Shown here: one piece after another, positions 25,647 to 34,745 of the stretch
Numbering within the stretch: the first letter of the stretch is position 1
Layout: each line of letters starts with the position of its first letter
From: Sphingobacteriales bacterium
GTDB lineage: Bacteria > Bacteroidota > Bacteroidia > Chitinophagales > JADIYW01
Direction of reading: 5' to 3'
Assembly (NCBI GenBank): GCA_016699615.1
Contig: CP064984.1
Location: 186,001 to 250,000, forward strand
DNA length: 64,000 bases
Position numbers and translations under genes: made by a program
Notes under the pieces: generated by a model
What the model was told of the DNA's origin: nothing
Seen by the model: the letters and a program-made list of their open reading frames with translations, nothing else
The model's database searches: none

Positions 25647-26704
25647 CAATTATTTCTTTTTCCCTTGTTTGATGCTTCTTCTTTGCTTAATTGGATTTCT
25701 AATTGTTCAACAGTTGGTAACTGACTTTTAAATTTTTTAGGTAAAGCCTGTGTCAGTTTATATTCGCTAATGCCAATTGGTTTTTGAATATCACGCAAAG
25801 AATACTCGGCATCTATCTTGTCTTTATGCTTGCAAAGAATTAAGCCGATACTTGGATTATCCTGTTCGTGTTTAAGTTGACTGTCTATTGCCGAAAGATA
25901 GAAATTCAATTTGCCTGCATATTCGGGTTTGAATTTTCCCGATTTCAATTCAACCACAACGAAACAACGCAAGTGAAGATGATAAAAAAGCAAATCAATA
26001 AAATATTCGTTGTCGCTTACTGTGAGTGAATATTGTCTGCCCACAAACGCAAAACCTTTTCCCAACTCCAACAAAAATTGCGTAATGTGTTGCAGCATTG
26101 CATTTTCAATTTCCCGTTCCAACGCATCATCTTCTAAACCTAAAAAGTCAAAATTGTATGGATTTTTCAACGTTTCGGTTGCTAACTGCGATTGCAGTTG
26201 CGGTAATGTGTTTTGAAAATTGGTAATTGATTTTCCTTTTGCCTGATAGTATTTGTTTTTGATTGAAATTTCTAACTGCTCTCTGCTCCAACCGTTTTCT
26301 GCTGTTGCATTGCTGTAAAACAAAGCTTCTTTTGTGTTTTTAATTTTGGAAATAATAAGGCGGTTATGTCCCCACGGAATTTGTGCCACAGCTTGTGGCA
26401 CAAATTCAAATACGGTGCTGTAAAATAAATACCATTGCCGAATGGCATATAAATTTCTTCTTGAAAAACCGTTGATGTCGGGAAAACTCAATTTTAAATC
26501 AGTTGATAACTGTTCCAAAACATTGTCGCCCCAATTCGCTTCTTGTTGTTTGTTTACAATGTCTTTTGCCAAATCCCAATACAATTCAATAAGTTGTGTG
26601 TTTACTGTTACGGCAGCCTTTAATTGAGCCGATTTTATTTTTCGCTTAATGGTTTCAAACCATTTATGATATTGTTTTGATTGTATTTCCTGTTGCTTTG
26701 GCAT
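25646..26704 (-). CDS. DUF1016 / YhcG-type PD-(D/E)XK nuclease
   Basis: 352 residues. The N-terminal DUF1016 helical domain has YHKWFETIKRKIKSAQ, ELYWDLAKDIV and FSRRNLYAIRQWY. The C-terminal nuclease domain shows the PD-(D/E)XK core: the Asp in EYFIDLLFYHLHLRCFVVVELK and the ELK triad, followed by KFKPEYAGKLNFYLSAID. Members often sit in type I restriction or other defence islands and are suspected of a restriction or recombination role. Base usage is richer in G+C and differs from neighbours, consistent with transfer. It is flanked by repeats and by the two copies of the MFS 3' region. Confidence 0.9.
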   Translation of the reverse strand: MPKQQEIQSKQYHKWFETIKRKIKSAQLKAAVTVNTQLIELYWDLAKDIVNKQQEANWGDNVLEQLSTDLKLSFPDINGFSRRNLYAIRQWYLFYSTVFEFVPQAVAQIPWGHNRLIISKIKNTKEALFYSNATAENGWSREQLEISIKNKYYQAKGKSITNFQNTLPQLQSQLATETLKNPYNFDFLGLEDDALEREIENAMLQHITQFLLELGKGFAFVGRQYSLTVSDNEYFIDLLFYHLHLRCFVVVELKSGKFKPEYAGKLNFYLSAIDSQLKHEQDNPSIGLILCKHKDKIDAEYSLRDIQKPIGISEYKLTQALPKKFKSQLPTVEQLEIQLSKEEASNKGKRNN

Positions 26705-26941
26705 TATATCTATGTATTTACCTTGTCAATGCAAAGTTAGAAATTATTTATTTTGTTGAGCCTGAAAGGTCTGTCCTTTTTGTATGTTTTGGGTAGTAGG
26801 TTGACTTGGCTCTTCTTTCCTCCGTCTCCGACAGGTGTTATCACCTATCGCCTTATTTCCTTGTCTTTTATCCATGTTTTATACTTATTCATTTGTTATA
26901 AAACTCCATCTACTTTTATTTAACTTATACCAATCTCTGCC

Positions 26942-26964
26942 TTTGTTGGTTTTTATGCAACAAA
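26942..26964. repeat. Dispersed hairpin repeat, degenerate copy 5
   Basis: CTTTGTTGGTTTTTATGCAA then CAAACTACAAATTTTCATAA. The right arm has two changes, so the hairpin is imperfect, but the downstream flank matches copies 1 and 4. Confidence 0.65.
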
Positions 26965-27310
26965 CTACAAATTTTCATAACCTTCATTCAACTAATATAA
27001 TATTTATTTTTTGTATTTATTTCAAGTATTGGTATTTACTTTCTTTGTCTTGACACAAAGAAAGTAACAAAGAAAAATCAAGGCATCAGAAAAATCACGC
27101 TAAAAATATTCGTCTTCGCTAAAAGTTTTTAAACTTGTTCTGCTTCTCCAAAGCAGAACTTCAAACAGCAAAACTTTCTTTACGCTCGACGCTTATTTTC
27201 TTAACGCTATTTTTCTGATGCCGTTTGGTGGTTGGCAGTCGGCTGTTGACAGTCAGCTGAGTGCTGATGCTTGAACGTTTTATTACTTCTTTCTTGATAA
27301 AATTATTTAA
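26965..27310. other. Repeat-island stretch without gene
   Basis: It contains partial matches to the 0.33-kb repeat (ATTTACTTTCTTTGTCTTGA near 27034 and TTCTTAACGCTATTTTTCTG near 27201) and an inverted repeat around AAAGTAACAAAGAAAAATCA. No coding sequence seen. Confidence 0.55.
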
Positions 27311-27382
27311 TGTCATTGCCTTGTAAAAGGCAATCTTCTAATTCTAAGTAATAATGAGATTACCACTTTCGTGGTAATGACA
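27311..27382. repeat. 72-bp two-hairpin element, copy C
   Basis: Same TGTCATTGCC...GGTAATGACA element as at 23459 and 24615. It lies 81 bp downstream of the intact MFS stop codon and may also act as its terminator. Confidence 0.75.
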
Positions 27383-27463
27383 ATAACATTTTTATAATTT
27401 TAGACTTTATTTTCCTAACACCGTTTGCTTTTACGAAAAAGCAACTTTTGTTTATTTATTAAA

Positions 27464-28726
27464 TTACTTAGTCTTTCCTATTTTATGCCCGACTGTGGCA
27501 TAGAATAACAAATACAAATAGCACGGAATCATAATACAATAGGCTAATTGTAGGTTTCCTATAATGGTAGAAAACTGTGCATACAATGGTGGCAATACTG
27601 CACCACCTACAATACCCATAATTAAAAATGCTGAGCCTATTTTTGTGAACCTTCCTAATTTCTCAATGGCTAATGGCCAAATTGCTGGCCACATTACTGA
27701 ATTTGAAAAACCTAATAGCATAAAACATACAATTGCTGTACTTCCTTTTGTGAACATAGATAATACCACCAAAATTATACTTAAGACTGTAAGAAATAGC
27801 ATAGCTTTTTGCTGTGATATGAATTTTGGTATGGCTACAATATTAAAAACATAGCCTGCCAATAACGCATAACCTGTGTAGGTTGGGAAGTTTTTAGCCA
27901 TATCTAATTTATAACCTAAATGTTCGCCGAAACCAATAAATGTATCGTAACTAATAACTTCTACGCCAACATAGAAGAAAATAGCTAATGCACCTAACAA
28001 TAGATATGGGAACTGCAATACTGAAGTTCGCTCATCTTTATGTTCTTTGTTTTGGTCTTCTACTTCTTCTGGTGGCTCTGGCATATTGATAAAATAAATA
28101 ACAACTGCCAATACTAATAATGCTGATGCTATAACAATGTATGGCATCACCACTCTATTGGCTAAATTATCTAATAATGCTTCTTTATCATTTCCTGTAA
28201 GTACTAATAGATTAGCTTTGATTTCGTCTGCATTTTTGAGTGCAATGCCACCCAAAACGTATATGGCAAGAATGCCTGCAATTTTATTACAAATTCCCAT
28301 TATAGAAATTCGTTGAGCTGCACTTTCTATTGGTCCAAGTATAGTAACAAAAGGATTAGATGCTGTTTGCAATAATGCTAATCCAGTACCAATGATGAAT
28401 AATCCTGTTAAGAATAAGGTGTATGTTCTTGTTTGTGCAGCAGGAATAAATAGTGCTGCACCAATTGCCATTACCAATAAGCCGAGTGACATTCCTTTTT
28501 TAAATCCAGTAATTTTTAAGATATAAGATGATGGTATTGCCATAATAAAATAGGCAGCAAAAAATGCAGATGCAACAAAGTAAGATTGAGTATCGTTTAG
28601 TTCGCATGCAATTTTTAGGTAAGTAATTAGTGTACCATTTGCCCACGTAATAAATCCGAAAATGAAAAATAGAATTCCAATAATGCCAATTTGAAATATT
28701 ACACTTTTATTGTTGTTATCGTTCAT
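27464..28726 (-). CDS. Sugar MFS transporter (FucP/GluP-like)
   Basis: 420 residues with 12 predicted membrane segments, resembling the fucose/glucose-galactose:H+ symporter branch: FGFITWANGTLITYLKIACEL near the start, ASAFFAAYFIMAIPSSYIL, and GIVGGAVLPPLYAQFS near the end. A TATCTTTG box on the minus strand (28747-28754) is a plausible promoter 20 bp before the ATG. The last third is duplicated at 24767-25220. The neighbouring divergent gene is a Wzi-like protein, so the sugar is not indicated by context. Confidence 0.9.
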   Translation of the reverse strand: MNDNNNKSVIFQIGIIGILFFIFGFITWANGTLITYLKIACELNDTQSYFVASAFFAAYFIMAIPSSYILKITGFKKGMSLGLLVMAIGAALFIPAAQTRTYTLFLTGLFIIGTGLALLQTASNPFVTILGPIESAAQRISIMGICNKIAGILAIYVLGGIALKNADEIKANLLVLTGNDKEALLDNLANRVVMPYIVIASALLVLAVVIYFINMPEPPEEVEDQNKEHKDERTSVLQFPYLLLGALAIFFYVGVEVISYDTFIGFGEHLGYKLDMAKNFPTYTGYALLAGYVFNIVAIPKFISQQKAMLFLTVLSIILVVLSMFTKGSTAIVCFMLLGFSNSVMWPAIWPLAIEKLGRFTKIGSAFLIMGIVGGAVLPPLYAQFSTIIGNLQLAYCIMIPCYLYLLFYATVGHKIGKTK

Positions 28727-28820
28727 AATGATTTTTTATAATATCTCAAAGATATACGAAATTTCAGATAATTCTACCAAATAAAAATGAATATGATTAT
28801 ATTTGAGTAATTTTAGTATA

Positions 28821-30515
28821 ATGAACAAAATAATTATAATATCTATTTTATTGCTACAAGCTATTGTGCTACAAGCACAAGGCACTTACATTCCTTTAGG
28901 TTCTCAAACATATCACTACATAGATAGATTTGAAATAAAAACTGGTTTAATTGAAGGTCTGCACTCATCCAACAAACCATATGATAGAAAAATGGTAATG
29001 GACTATATTGGAAAAGTAGATACTGGCGATATAGAAATAGAATTAACGAAAATGGATGAAAAAAACATCAACTATATCTATAAAGATAATTTTGAGTTTG
29101 ACTTAGATGAAACTATTGAAAGAAGAGATAGAGCTATACTTGGCTTTATGTACAAACATCCAGCACATTTAATGAGTGTTGAGTTGCCACATTTCAAAGC
29201 GAGCATTGACCCAGCCGTGTATATTAGAATGGGTAATGATTTTAGTGAAAAGGATTTTAAAATTTTTAACTCCAAAGGATTTGAACTCAGAGGACAAATT
29301 GATAATTGGTTTGGTTTCTATGCGCAGTTTTTGTCTGAGCAAGGAAGATTTCCAAATTATATTGGAAATTATGTAAAAGAAAATAAAGTTGTGCCAAGAG
29401 CTGGATATTGGAAGGAATACAAAAATGGTGGTTTTGATTACTTTTTGGCAAAAGGTTATGTAACATTTACACCATCAAAACATATACATTTTCAATTTGG
29501 CTATGACAATAATTTTATTGGTGATGGTATTCGTTCTATGTTTTTGTCTGATTTTACAAATAACTATATGTTCTTTAAAATCAATACGAATGTTTGGAAA
29601 TTTAATTATGAGAATATCTTTGCTGAGCTTACAAAATATTATGGTCATGGTGGTGATGGCTTGCTAGGAAAAAAATATATGGCGATGCACCATTTAAGTT
29701 TTAATGCTACAAGATGGCTGAACTTAGGAATTTTTGAATCTGTGGTATTTTCTAGAGAAAATCATTTTGAGCTACAATACTTAAATCCATTAATTTTTTA
29801 TCGTTCTATAGAACAAGCATTGGGTTCGCCTGACAATGCATTCATTGGCTTTGATTTGAAAGCTAACTTTGCTAAACATTTCCAAATATATTCTCAATTG
29901 CTTTTGGATGAATTTAATTTCTCTAAAGAATTTTCTGTGCCTGGAAAAGGCAAATTCTATGGATTATTTCATCCAAATAAATGGTGGGGAAATAAGTTTG
30001 CTGCACAATTTGGTATAAAATATATTGATGCGTTTGGTGTAGACCATTTAGATATACAATTGGAAGGCAATGTGAGTAGACCATATACTTATAGTCATAC
30101 TGATACTGTAACATCTTGGACACATTACAATCAACCATTAGCACATCCATTGGGTGCAAATTTTAAAGAAATTATTGCTGAAATAAAGTATCAGCCTATT
30201 CAACAATTGTTTTTATCTACTCGATTTATTTATAGTAAGGTAGGTGAAAGTACCAAAACAGAGAACTGGGGCAATAATCCAATTAGACCTTATAAATTTG
30301 TAAATGAATTTGGCAATTATATTGGACAAGGTGTGCAAGCAAAGCAATATTATGTAGATTTTTTAGCTACTTATGAGCCTTGGCATAATATCTTTATAGA
30401 CTTAAACTATATCTACAGAAAGAAAAATAGTATAGATGATGCTAGAGATATGCAAACACATTTCTTTAATGTTGGCTTGCGATGGAGTTTGCCTTATCGT
30501 AGATATGAGTTTTAA
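28821..30515 (+). CDS. Wzi-like capsule assembly outer-membrane protein
   Basis: 564 residues from the ATG at 28821, which begins the signal peptide MNKIIIISILLLQAIVLQAQG; an in-frame TTG at 28803 lies on top of the promoter box (TATATTTG, 28798-28805). The body is a beta-barrel with alternating aromatic strands (HIHFQFGYDNNFIGDGIRSM, NLGIFESVVFSRENHFELQY) as in Bacteroidota Wzi-family proteins, which help attach capsule at the outer membrane. No capsule genes are adjacent. Family assignment by pattern; role inferred. Confidence 0.75.
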   Translation: MNKIIIISILLLQAIVLQAQGTYIPLGSQTYHYIDRFEIKTGLIEGLHSSNKPYDRKMVMDYIGKVDTGDIEIELTKMDEKNINYIYKDNFEFDLDETIERRDRAILGFMYKHPAHLMSVELPHFKASIDPAVYIRMGNDFSEKDFKIFNSKGFELRGQIDNWFGFYAQFLSEQGRFPNYIGNYVKENKVVPRAGYWKEYKNGGFDYFLAKGYVTFTPSKHIHFQFGYDNNFIGDGIRSMFLSDFTNNYMFFKINTNVWKFNYENIFAELTKYYGHGGDGLLGKKYMAMHHLSFNATRWLNLGIFESVVFSRENHFELQYLNPLIFYRSIEQALGSPDNAFIGFDLKANFAKHFQIYSQLLLDEFNFSKEFSVPGKGKFYGLFHPNKWWGNKFAAQFGIKYIDAFGVDHLDIQLEGNVSRPYTYSHTDTVTSWTHYNQPLAHPLGANFKEIIAEIKYQPIQQLFLSTRFIYSKVGESTKTENWGNNPIRPYKFVNEFGNYIGQGVQAKQYYVDFLATYEPWHNIFIDLNYIYRKKNSIDDARDMQTHFFNVGLRWSLPYRRYEF

Positions 30516-30524
30516 TTTTTTGAT

Positions 30525-30692
30525 ATGAAAACAGAAAATAAAAGTATAGAAGAACAACATATCAATAGACTGAGAAATAATTTAAAAAAGACAGATACCG
30601 AACGTTTTTTGATGACTACACAATTAATGAAAATTGGTATTATGCTAAAGCATGCAAAGGTTACACATCATCAAGATAAAAAAAATGATTAG
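30525..30692 (+). CDS. Small protein coupled to the nucleotidyltransferase
   Basis: 55 residues (MKTENKSIEEQHINRLRNNL, then KKTDTERFLMTTQLMKIGIM, then LKHAKVTHHQDKKND). The stop TAG overlaps the GTG start of the nucleotidyltransferase (TAGTGG), so the two are translationally coupled. It is helical and charged, with no known domain that I can name. By position it could be an antitoxin-like or adaptor partner. Confidence 0.65.
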   Translation: MKTENKSIEEQHINRLRNNLKKTDTERFLMTTQLMKIGIMLKHAKVTHHQDKKND

Positions 30693-31171
30693 TGGATATA
30701 TTTGATGAAAATATATTATCATTTTGGAAAAATCTAAATAACAATAGTGTTAGATATATTATGATTGGTGGATTTGCAGTTAACTTACATGGCTTCAATA
30801 GAACTACAGCAGACATTGACATTTGGTTAGAAGATAATGCAACAAATAGATTAGCATTTGGGAAAGTAATGTATGAATATGGTTATGAAGATATCGATTG
30901 GATTACAGTAGACATTATTCCAGGTTGGACAAATTTTTATATTGGAAATAACATTTACATAGATGTTATTTTAGAAATGAAGGGACTTAATGAATATAGT
31001 TTTAGTGATTGTTTAAATATGGCATCTATTGCTAAAATATTTGATATTGATGTGCCTTTTTTGCACATAAATCAATTAATCAAAAACAAAAAAGAGACAA
31101 ATAGACCAAAAGATAAAATTGATATTATAGAATTAGAAAATATTAAAAGAATAAGAACAGAAGAAAACTAA
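30692..31171 (+). CDS. Nucleotidyltransferase-fold protein (AbiEii/DUF6036-like)
   Basis: 159 residues from GTG 30692. The polymerase-beta-type nucleotidyltransferase motif is present: IMIGGFAVNLHGFNRTTADIDIW, with Gly-Gly and Asp-x-Asp, and a third acidic position in YIDVILEMK. AbiEii-like toxins and minimal nucleotidyltransferases use this fold to modify tRNA or protein partners. The coupled small gene upstream fits a toxin-antitoxin-type or regulatory pair. Convergent with aceK (3-bp gap). Confidence 0.75.
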   Translation: MDIFDENILSFWKNLNNNSVRYIMIGGFAVNLHGFNRTTADIDIWLEDNATNRLAFGKVMYEYGYEDIDWITVDIIPGWTNFYIGNNIYIDVILEMKGLNEYSFSDCLNMASIAKIFDIDVPFLHINQLIKNKKETNRPKDKIDIIELENIKRIRTEEN

Positions 31172-31174
31172 CCT

Positions 31175-32923
31175 CTATAAATCTTCGTCTTGCTTTTTAT
31201 CTTTTCTGAATCGTTTAAATTTATCGTAAGCAAAGAAGCAAACATATACTTTGTTGTTTATCTTCTTTTGGATAGAACGCCAATATTTTGCATCAAATAG
31301 CTCATCGTGTTCTGCTAAAAATATATCGCCCATTGGTCCATCTGGTGCCATAAATGATTTGAATTCTTCTGGAAAGACATCATTGATATCTGCTGAAACA
31401 TCTATTTCTCCAAATCTTTCATCGTGCTCTGATGCTTGTGGTATTCTTCTAAATCTTAATTCTGTAACTTTTTGTATTTCATCATAGTCATAGAAAATTA
31501 CTCTTCCGTGTCTTGTAACGCCAAAGTTTTTTAACAACAAATCTCCTGGGAAAATATTTGCTGCTGCTAATTCTTTGATACAATATCCATAATCTAAAAT
31601 TGCTTTGTATTTATCTATATGGTTTGCCTCATTGAGATAAATATTTAGTGGTGTCATCTTTCTTTCTAGATATACGTGTTTTATAATTACTTTATCGCCT
31701 TTAAATTCTACTGTTTCCTTGCAATGTTCTGCAAAATCTTGTATTAATTCAAAACTAAATAATTTTCTTGGAAATTCTAAATGCTCGAATAAATGTGCGA
31801 ACGCCATTCTTCCAACTCTATCGTTAAATTCTACTTCTTCGTATTTTTTTATTACTTGTTGTCGTGTAATATTTTTTGGTGGCTCAAACTTATCTTTGAT
31901 TATTTTAAATACGAAATTATAATACTTTAATGTAAATACACACATAACCATACCTTTGATACCTGGCGCAATGATAAATTTATCATTATGATCTTCATTC
32001 ATAGTATAGTTCATAAAATCACGATATAGAATAGTTTTTCCATGTCTATAATATCCAATGGAATCGTACAACTCTCCTACACCTTTGTATGGTAGTAATT
32101 TTTTTAGGTAATCAATTAATTGAGCTGGATATGGTGTATTGACCATGAATGATGCGCGTGTAAAACTAAATATTACACTGATGTCTGCTTGTGTGTGAAT
32201 TACAGAATCTGCGTAAATGCCATTTTCTTCGTTGAGTAATGGAATTACAAATGGCATTTTCCATTTTCTATGCACAAATCTTCCTACAATAAATGCACCT
32301 CTGTTTCTGTAAAAAACATATTTTAATACTTCTATTCTTTCTAAGTATAAGTTTGATTTTTGATAGATAAAATTTGGTGCTAATTCTTCAAAAATATGAT
32401 GTGCATCATTGTCTAAATTTTCGAAAGGCACATCAAATTTAAAATATTTAAGTAATTGTTTAATGGCTAAAACTGATAAGCTATTGGCTTGAATAGTATC
32501 ATAGACTTCTTCATGCGCTTTTTCAACTGGTTTGTAATCTTCTCTATCAAAAAATTCTATATCGAAGTTGAAGCTTTTATCGTGAAAAATTTTTCTGGTA
32601 ATTGAATTATAAAATGTTTCTGAGTTTAGCTTATATGGTTTTTTGATTATAATATCAGAATATACTTTTTTTATTTTTTTCCAAGTATCTATATTATATT
32701 TTCCGCTTTCAAAACAATCATCAACCAGTTTAATGCAAGATTTTACTGCTGCTGAATACAACATGTATCGTTCTTGCTGTTTATGAAATAATGTTTGATA
32801 ATCTTTTGTTTCAAAAAGTTGTTTAGCAGATGAAGTAATTTCATTAAATTTAGCTAATAATTCATCATAAGTATTCGCAATTTGGTTTGCAACATTGTAT
32901 ATAGTATCTTCAGTAGTATTCAT
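31175..32923 (-). CDS. aceK: Isocitrate dehydrogenase kinase/phosphatase
   Basis: About 582 residues from the ATG at 32923 (MNTTEDTIYNVANQIANTYD); an upstream in-frame start at 32944 would overlap the divergent gene. AceK motifs are clear: VIPLLNEENGIYADSV, the ATP-binding loop APGIKGMVMCVFTL, GRMAFAHLFEHLEFPR, and the kinase-like segment GRVIFYDYDEIQKVTELRFR. It switches isocitrate dehydrogenase on and off by phosphorylation to direct carbon to the glyoxylate shunt. It is best known from Proteobacteria and patchy in Bacteroidota; no icd, aceA or aceB is nearby. Only 2 bp separate its ATG from that of the divergent sensor gene. Confidence 0.93.
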   Translation of the reverse strand: MNTTEDTIYNVANQIANTYDELLAKFNEITSSAKQLFETKDYQTLFHKQQERYMLYSAAVKSCIKLVDDCFESGKYNIDTWKKIKKVYSDIIIKKPYKLNSETFYNSITRKIFHDKSFNFDIEFFDREDYKPVEKAHEEVYDTIQANSLSVLAIKQLLKYFKFDVPFENLDNDAHHIFEELAPNFIYQKSNLYLERIEVLKYVFYRNRGAFIVGRFVHRKWKMPFVIPLLNEENGIYADSVIHTQADISVIFSFTRASFMVNTPYPAQLIDYLKKLLPYKGVGELYDSIGYYRHGKTILYRDFMNYTMNEDHNDKFIIAPGIKGMVMCVFTLKYYNFVFKIIKDKFEPPKNITRQQVIKKYEEVEFNDRVGRMAFAHLFEHLEFPRKLFSFELIQDFAEHCKETVEFKGDKVIIKHVYLERKMTPLNIYLNEANHIDKYKAILDYGYCIKELAAANIFPGDLLLKNFGVTRHGRVIFYDYDEIQKVTELRFRRIPQASEHDERFGEIDVSADINDVFPEEFKSFMAPDGPMGDIFLAEHDELFDAKYWRSIQKKINNKVYVCFFAYDKFKRFRKDKKQDEDL

Positions 32924-32925
32924 AA

Positions 32926-34743
32926 ATGAAAAAAGTAGCCTCAATTTATAAAATTATAATTAGAATATTAGTTTTTGTGTCTATTATTTTATGTACAAAT
33001 TTTGTATTTGCTAAAAATAATATTGTAATTAACGATGCTATTTTTAGTACTGAATTACAAGATGCCACATTGCAAAAGGATTTTCTGTATGATGATATTA
33101 CTTATGATTATACTATAAAAAACAATACAGATAATACAAATTTTTACATTACAATAATCAATCCTATTATTGATTCAGTGCTAATCATTCATAATACTGA
33201 TACATTTTTTTTTGGTGATAAGACTTTCCAAAAACATCAGAAAGTAAAACATTTGAATGATATTTATAGCTTTAAGATTGACAAAGATAGTAGCACAACA
33301 ATCAGCGTTCTGCTTAAAAATCAGAAAGAGCACCTTGGTGTAAAGTTGATTTTGAGTAGTGAAAATAAGTTTCTAAAAATTGCCAATAGAGATAGTTTTA
33401 TACTTGGCTTATTTATTGGCACATACTTTCTATATATTTTATTACTATTGTCTATGTATATATTTAGTAAAAATAAGTTTTTTAGTAAATATATGTTTAT
33501 GAATATCATTACACTGTTGATATACATCTATTTTTCTGGACTCGGACGACATTATATTTGGTACAACAGTATTGGTGTACAAGTTATATTGCCTGCCATT
33601 TTATTTATGATTTATGCTGCACAACATGTAAATTTCTCTTATCAATTTTTCAATATTGGTACTGAGTATAAATACATAAAATTCATTATAAAAGCATATA
33701 TCGTTTTTGTTATTATTTTCTCTATTTCACAGTTAGTAAAACTTACGTTTTTAGATTCGCTTGCTGTAAATTTTACAGTTTTTACTTATACAGTTTACAG
33801 TATATTTTTTGTGTACATAGCTATTGTTGTGTATTTATCTATCAATACTTATAAAATTACAAAGCGTGTAGAAGCACTTTGGGTTTTATCTGGTGGTGCG
33901 TTGCAAACTTTTTCTTGGTTGGTTTTCTACAATAATATTTACAACTCAATGGAGTCATTAAACTATGTATCAAACCTTAAGTTGTTTGAAAGCAACATAT
34001 TTACATCTCAAATCAACACCATATTAATTACACTCGAAATACTTTTAATCACCATATTTATTACTTATAACTATAGAAATATCATCAAGCAAAATAACAT
34101 ATCATACAATAGATTGCATTTTTTACAAAACAGAAATTTAGAATCTTACAAAGACAGCATAAAACAAACAAGAAATGAAATCAACCAGTTTTTAGAGAAA
34201 AAGATATTGCAGGAAATAAAGCAAATTAAAATAAACTTTAAAGATTTTATTTTTTTTAAAGACATTAATAAACTAAACACAAGTGTTTTGAATAATATTG
34301 AATATGCTGAAAATGAATTAGCAAAAATTATGCATGATGACACAAGTGTAATAGAAAAAAATCAGTTTGGTAACATCATACATAATATCTTAAAAAAACT
34401 ACCAGAAAATGTACAGCAAAATATAAAAATTGATACTGTTTTAGCTGAAAAATGTTTTAATGATAATTTTAATAATCACATTCAAAGAATTGTGGAAGAA
34501 CTAATCAACAACTCATTAAAGCATTCTGAGTGCAAAGAAATTAACTTATCATGTAATATTGTGGACAATAACGTAGTAAAAATAATCATAAAAAATAAAA
34601 TTAAAATCAATCAACAGTTAAGTATAAAAAAAGGATTGGGTTTGATAAATATTGAAAATAGATTGAATGAAATTGATGGACAAATGGAAATTGAAAACAA
34701 AGAAAATATTTGGACAAACATAATTTGCATTAAAACAAAGTAA
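32926..34743 (+). CDS. 7TM sensor histidine-kinase-like protein lacking the phospho-His (A)
   Basis: 605 residues: signal peptide, extracellular 7TMR-DISM-like beta domain (about 30-145), seven membrane helices (about 155-385), a coiled segment and a C-terminal ATPase-type domain. The ATPase N-box VEELINNSLKHSECKEI and G-box KKGLGLINIENRL are intact, but the Asp of the D-box appears lost (IIIKNKIKI). In the dimerisation helix the position of the phospho-acceptor is Glu (INQFLEKKILQEI, against the usual LHDxxG). It therefore cannot autophosphorylate on the normal His. Paralogue B follows 2 bp later. Confidence 0.75.
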   Translation: MKKVASIYKIIIRILVFVSIILCTNFVFAKNNIVINDAIFSTELQDATLQKDFLYDDITYDYTIKNNTDNTNFYITIINPIIDSVLIIHNTDTFFFGDKTFQKHQKVKHLNDIYSFKIDKDSSTTISVLLKNQKEHLGVKLILSSENKFLKIANRDSFILGLFIGTYFLYILLLLSMYIFSKNKFFSKYMFMNIITLLIYIYFSGLGRHYIWYNSIGVQVILPAILFMIYAAQHVNFSYQFFNIGTEYKYIKFIIKAYIVFVIIFSISQLVKLTFLDSLAVNFTVFTYTVYSIFFVYIAIVVYLSINTYKITKRVEALWVLSGGALQTFSWLVFYNNIYNSMESLNYVSNLKLFESNIFTSQINTILITLEILLITIFITYNYRNIIKQNNISYNRLHFLQNRNLESYKDSIKQTRNEINQFLEKKILQEIKQIKINFKDFIFFKDINKLNTSVLNNIEYAENELAKIMHDDTSVIEKNQFGNIIHNILKKLPENVQQNIKIDTVLAEKCFNDNFNNHIQRIVEELINNSLKHSECKEINLSCNIVDNNVVKIIIKNKIKINQQLSIKKGLGLINIENRLNEIDGQMEIENKENIWTNIICIKTK

Positions 34744-34745
34744 TT

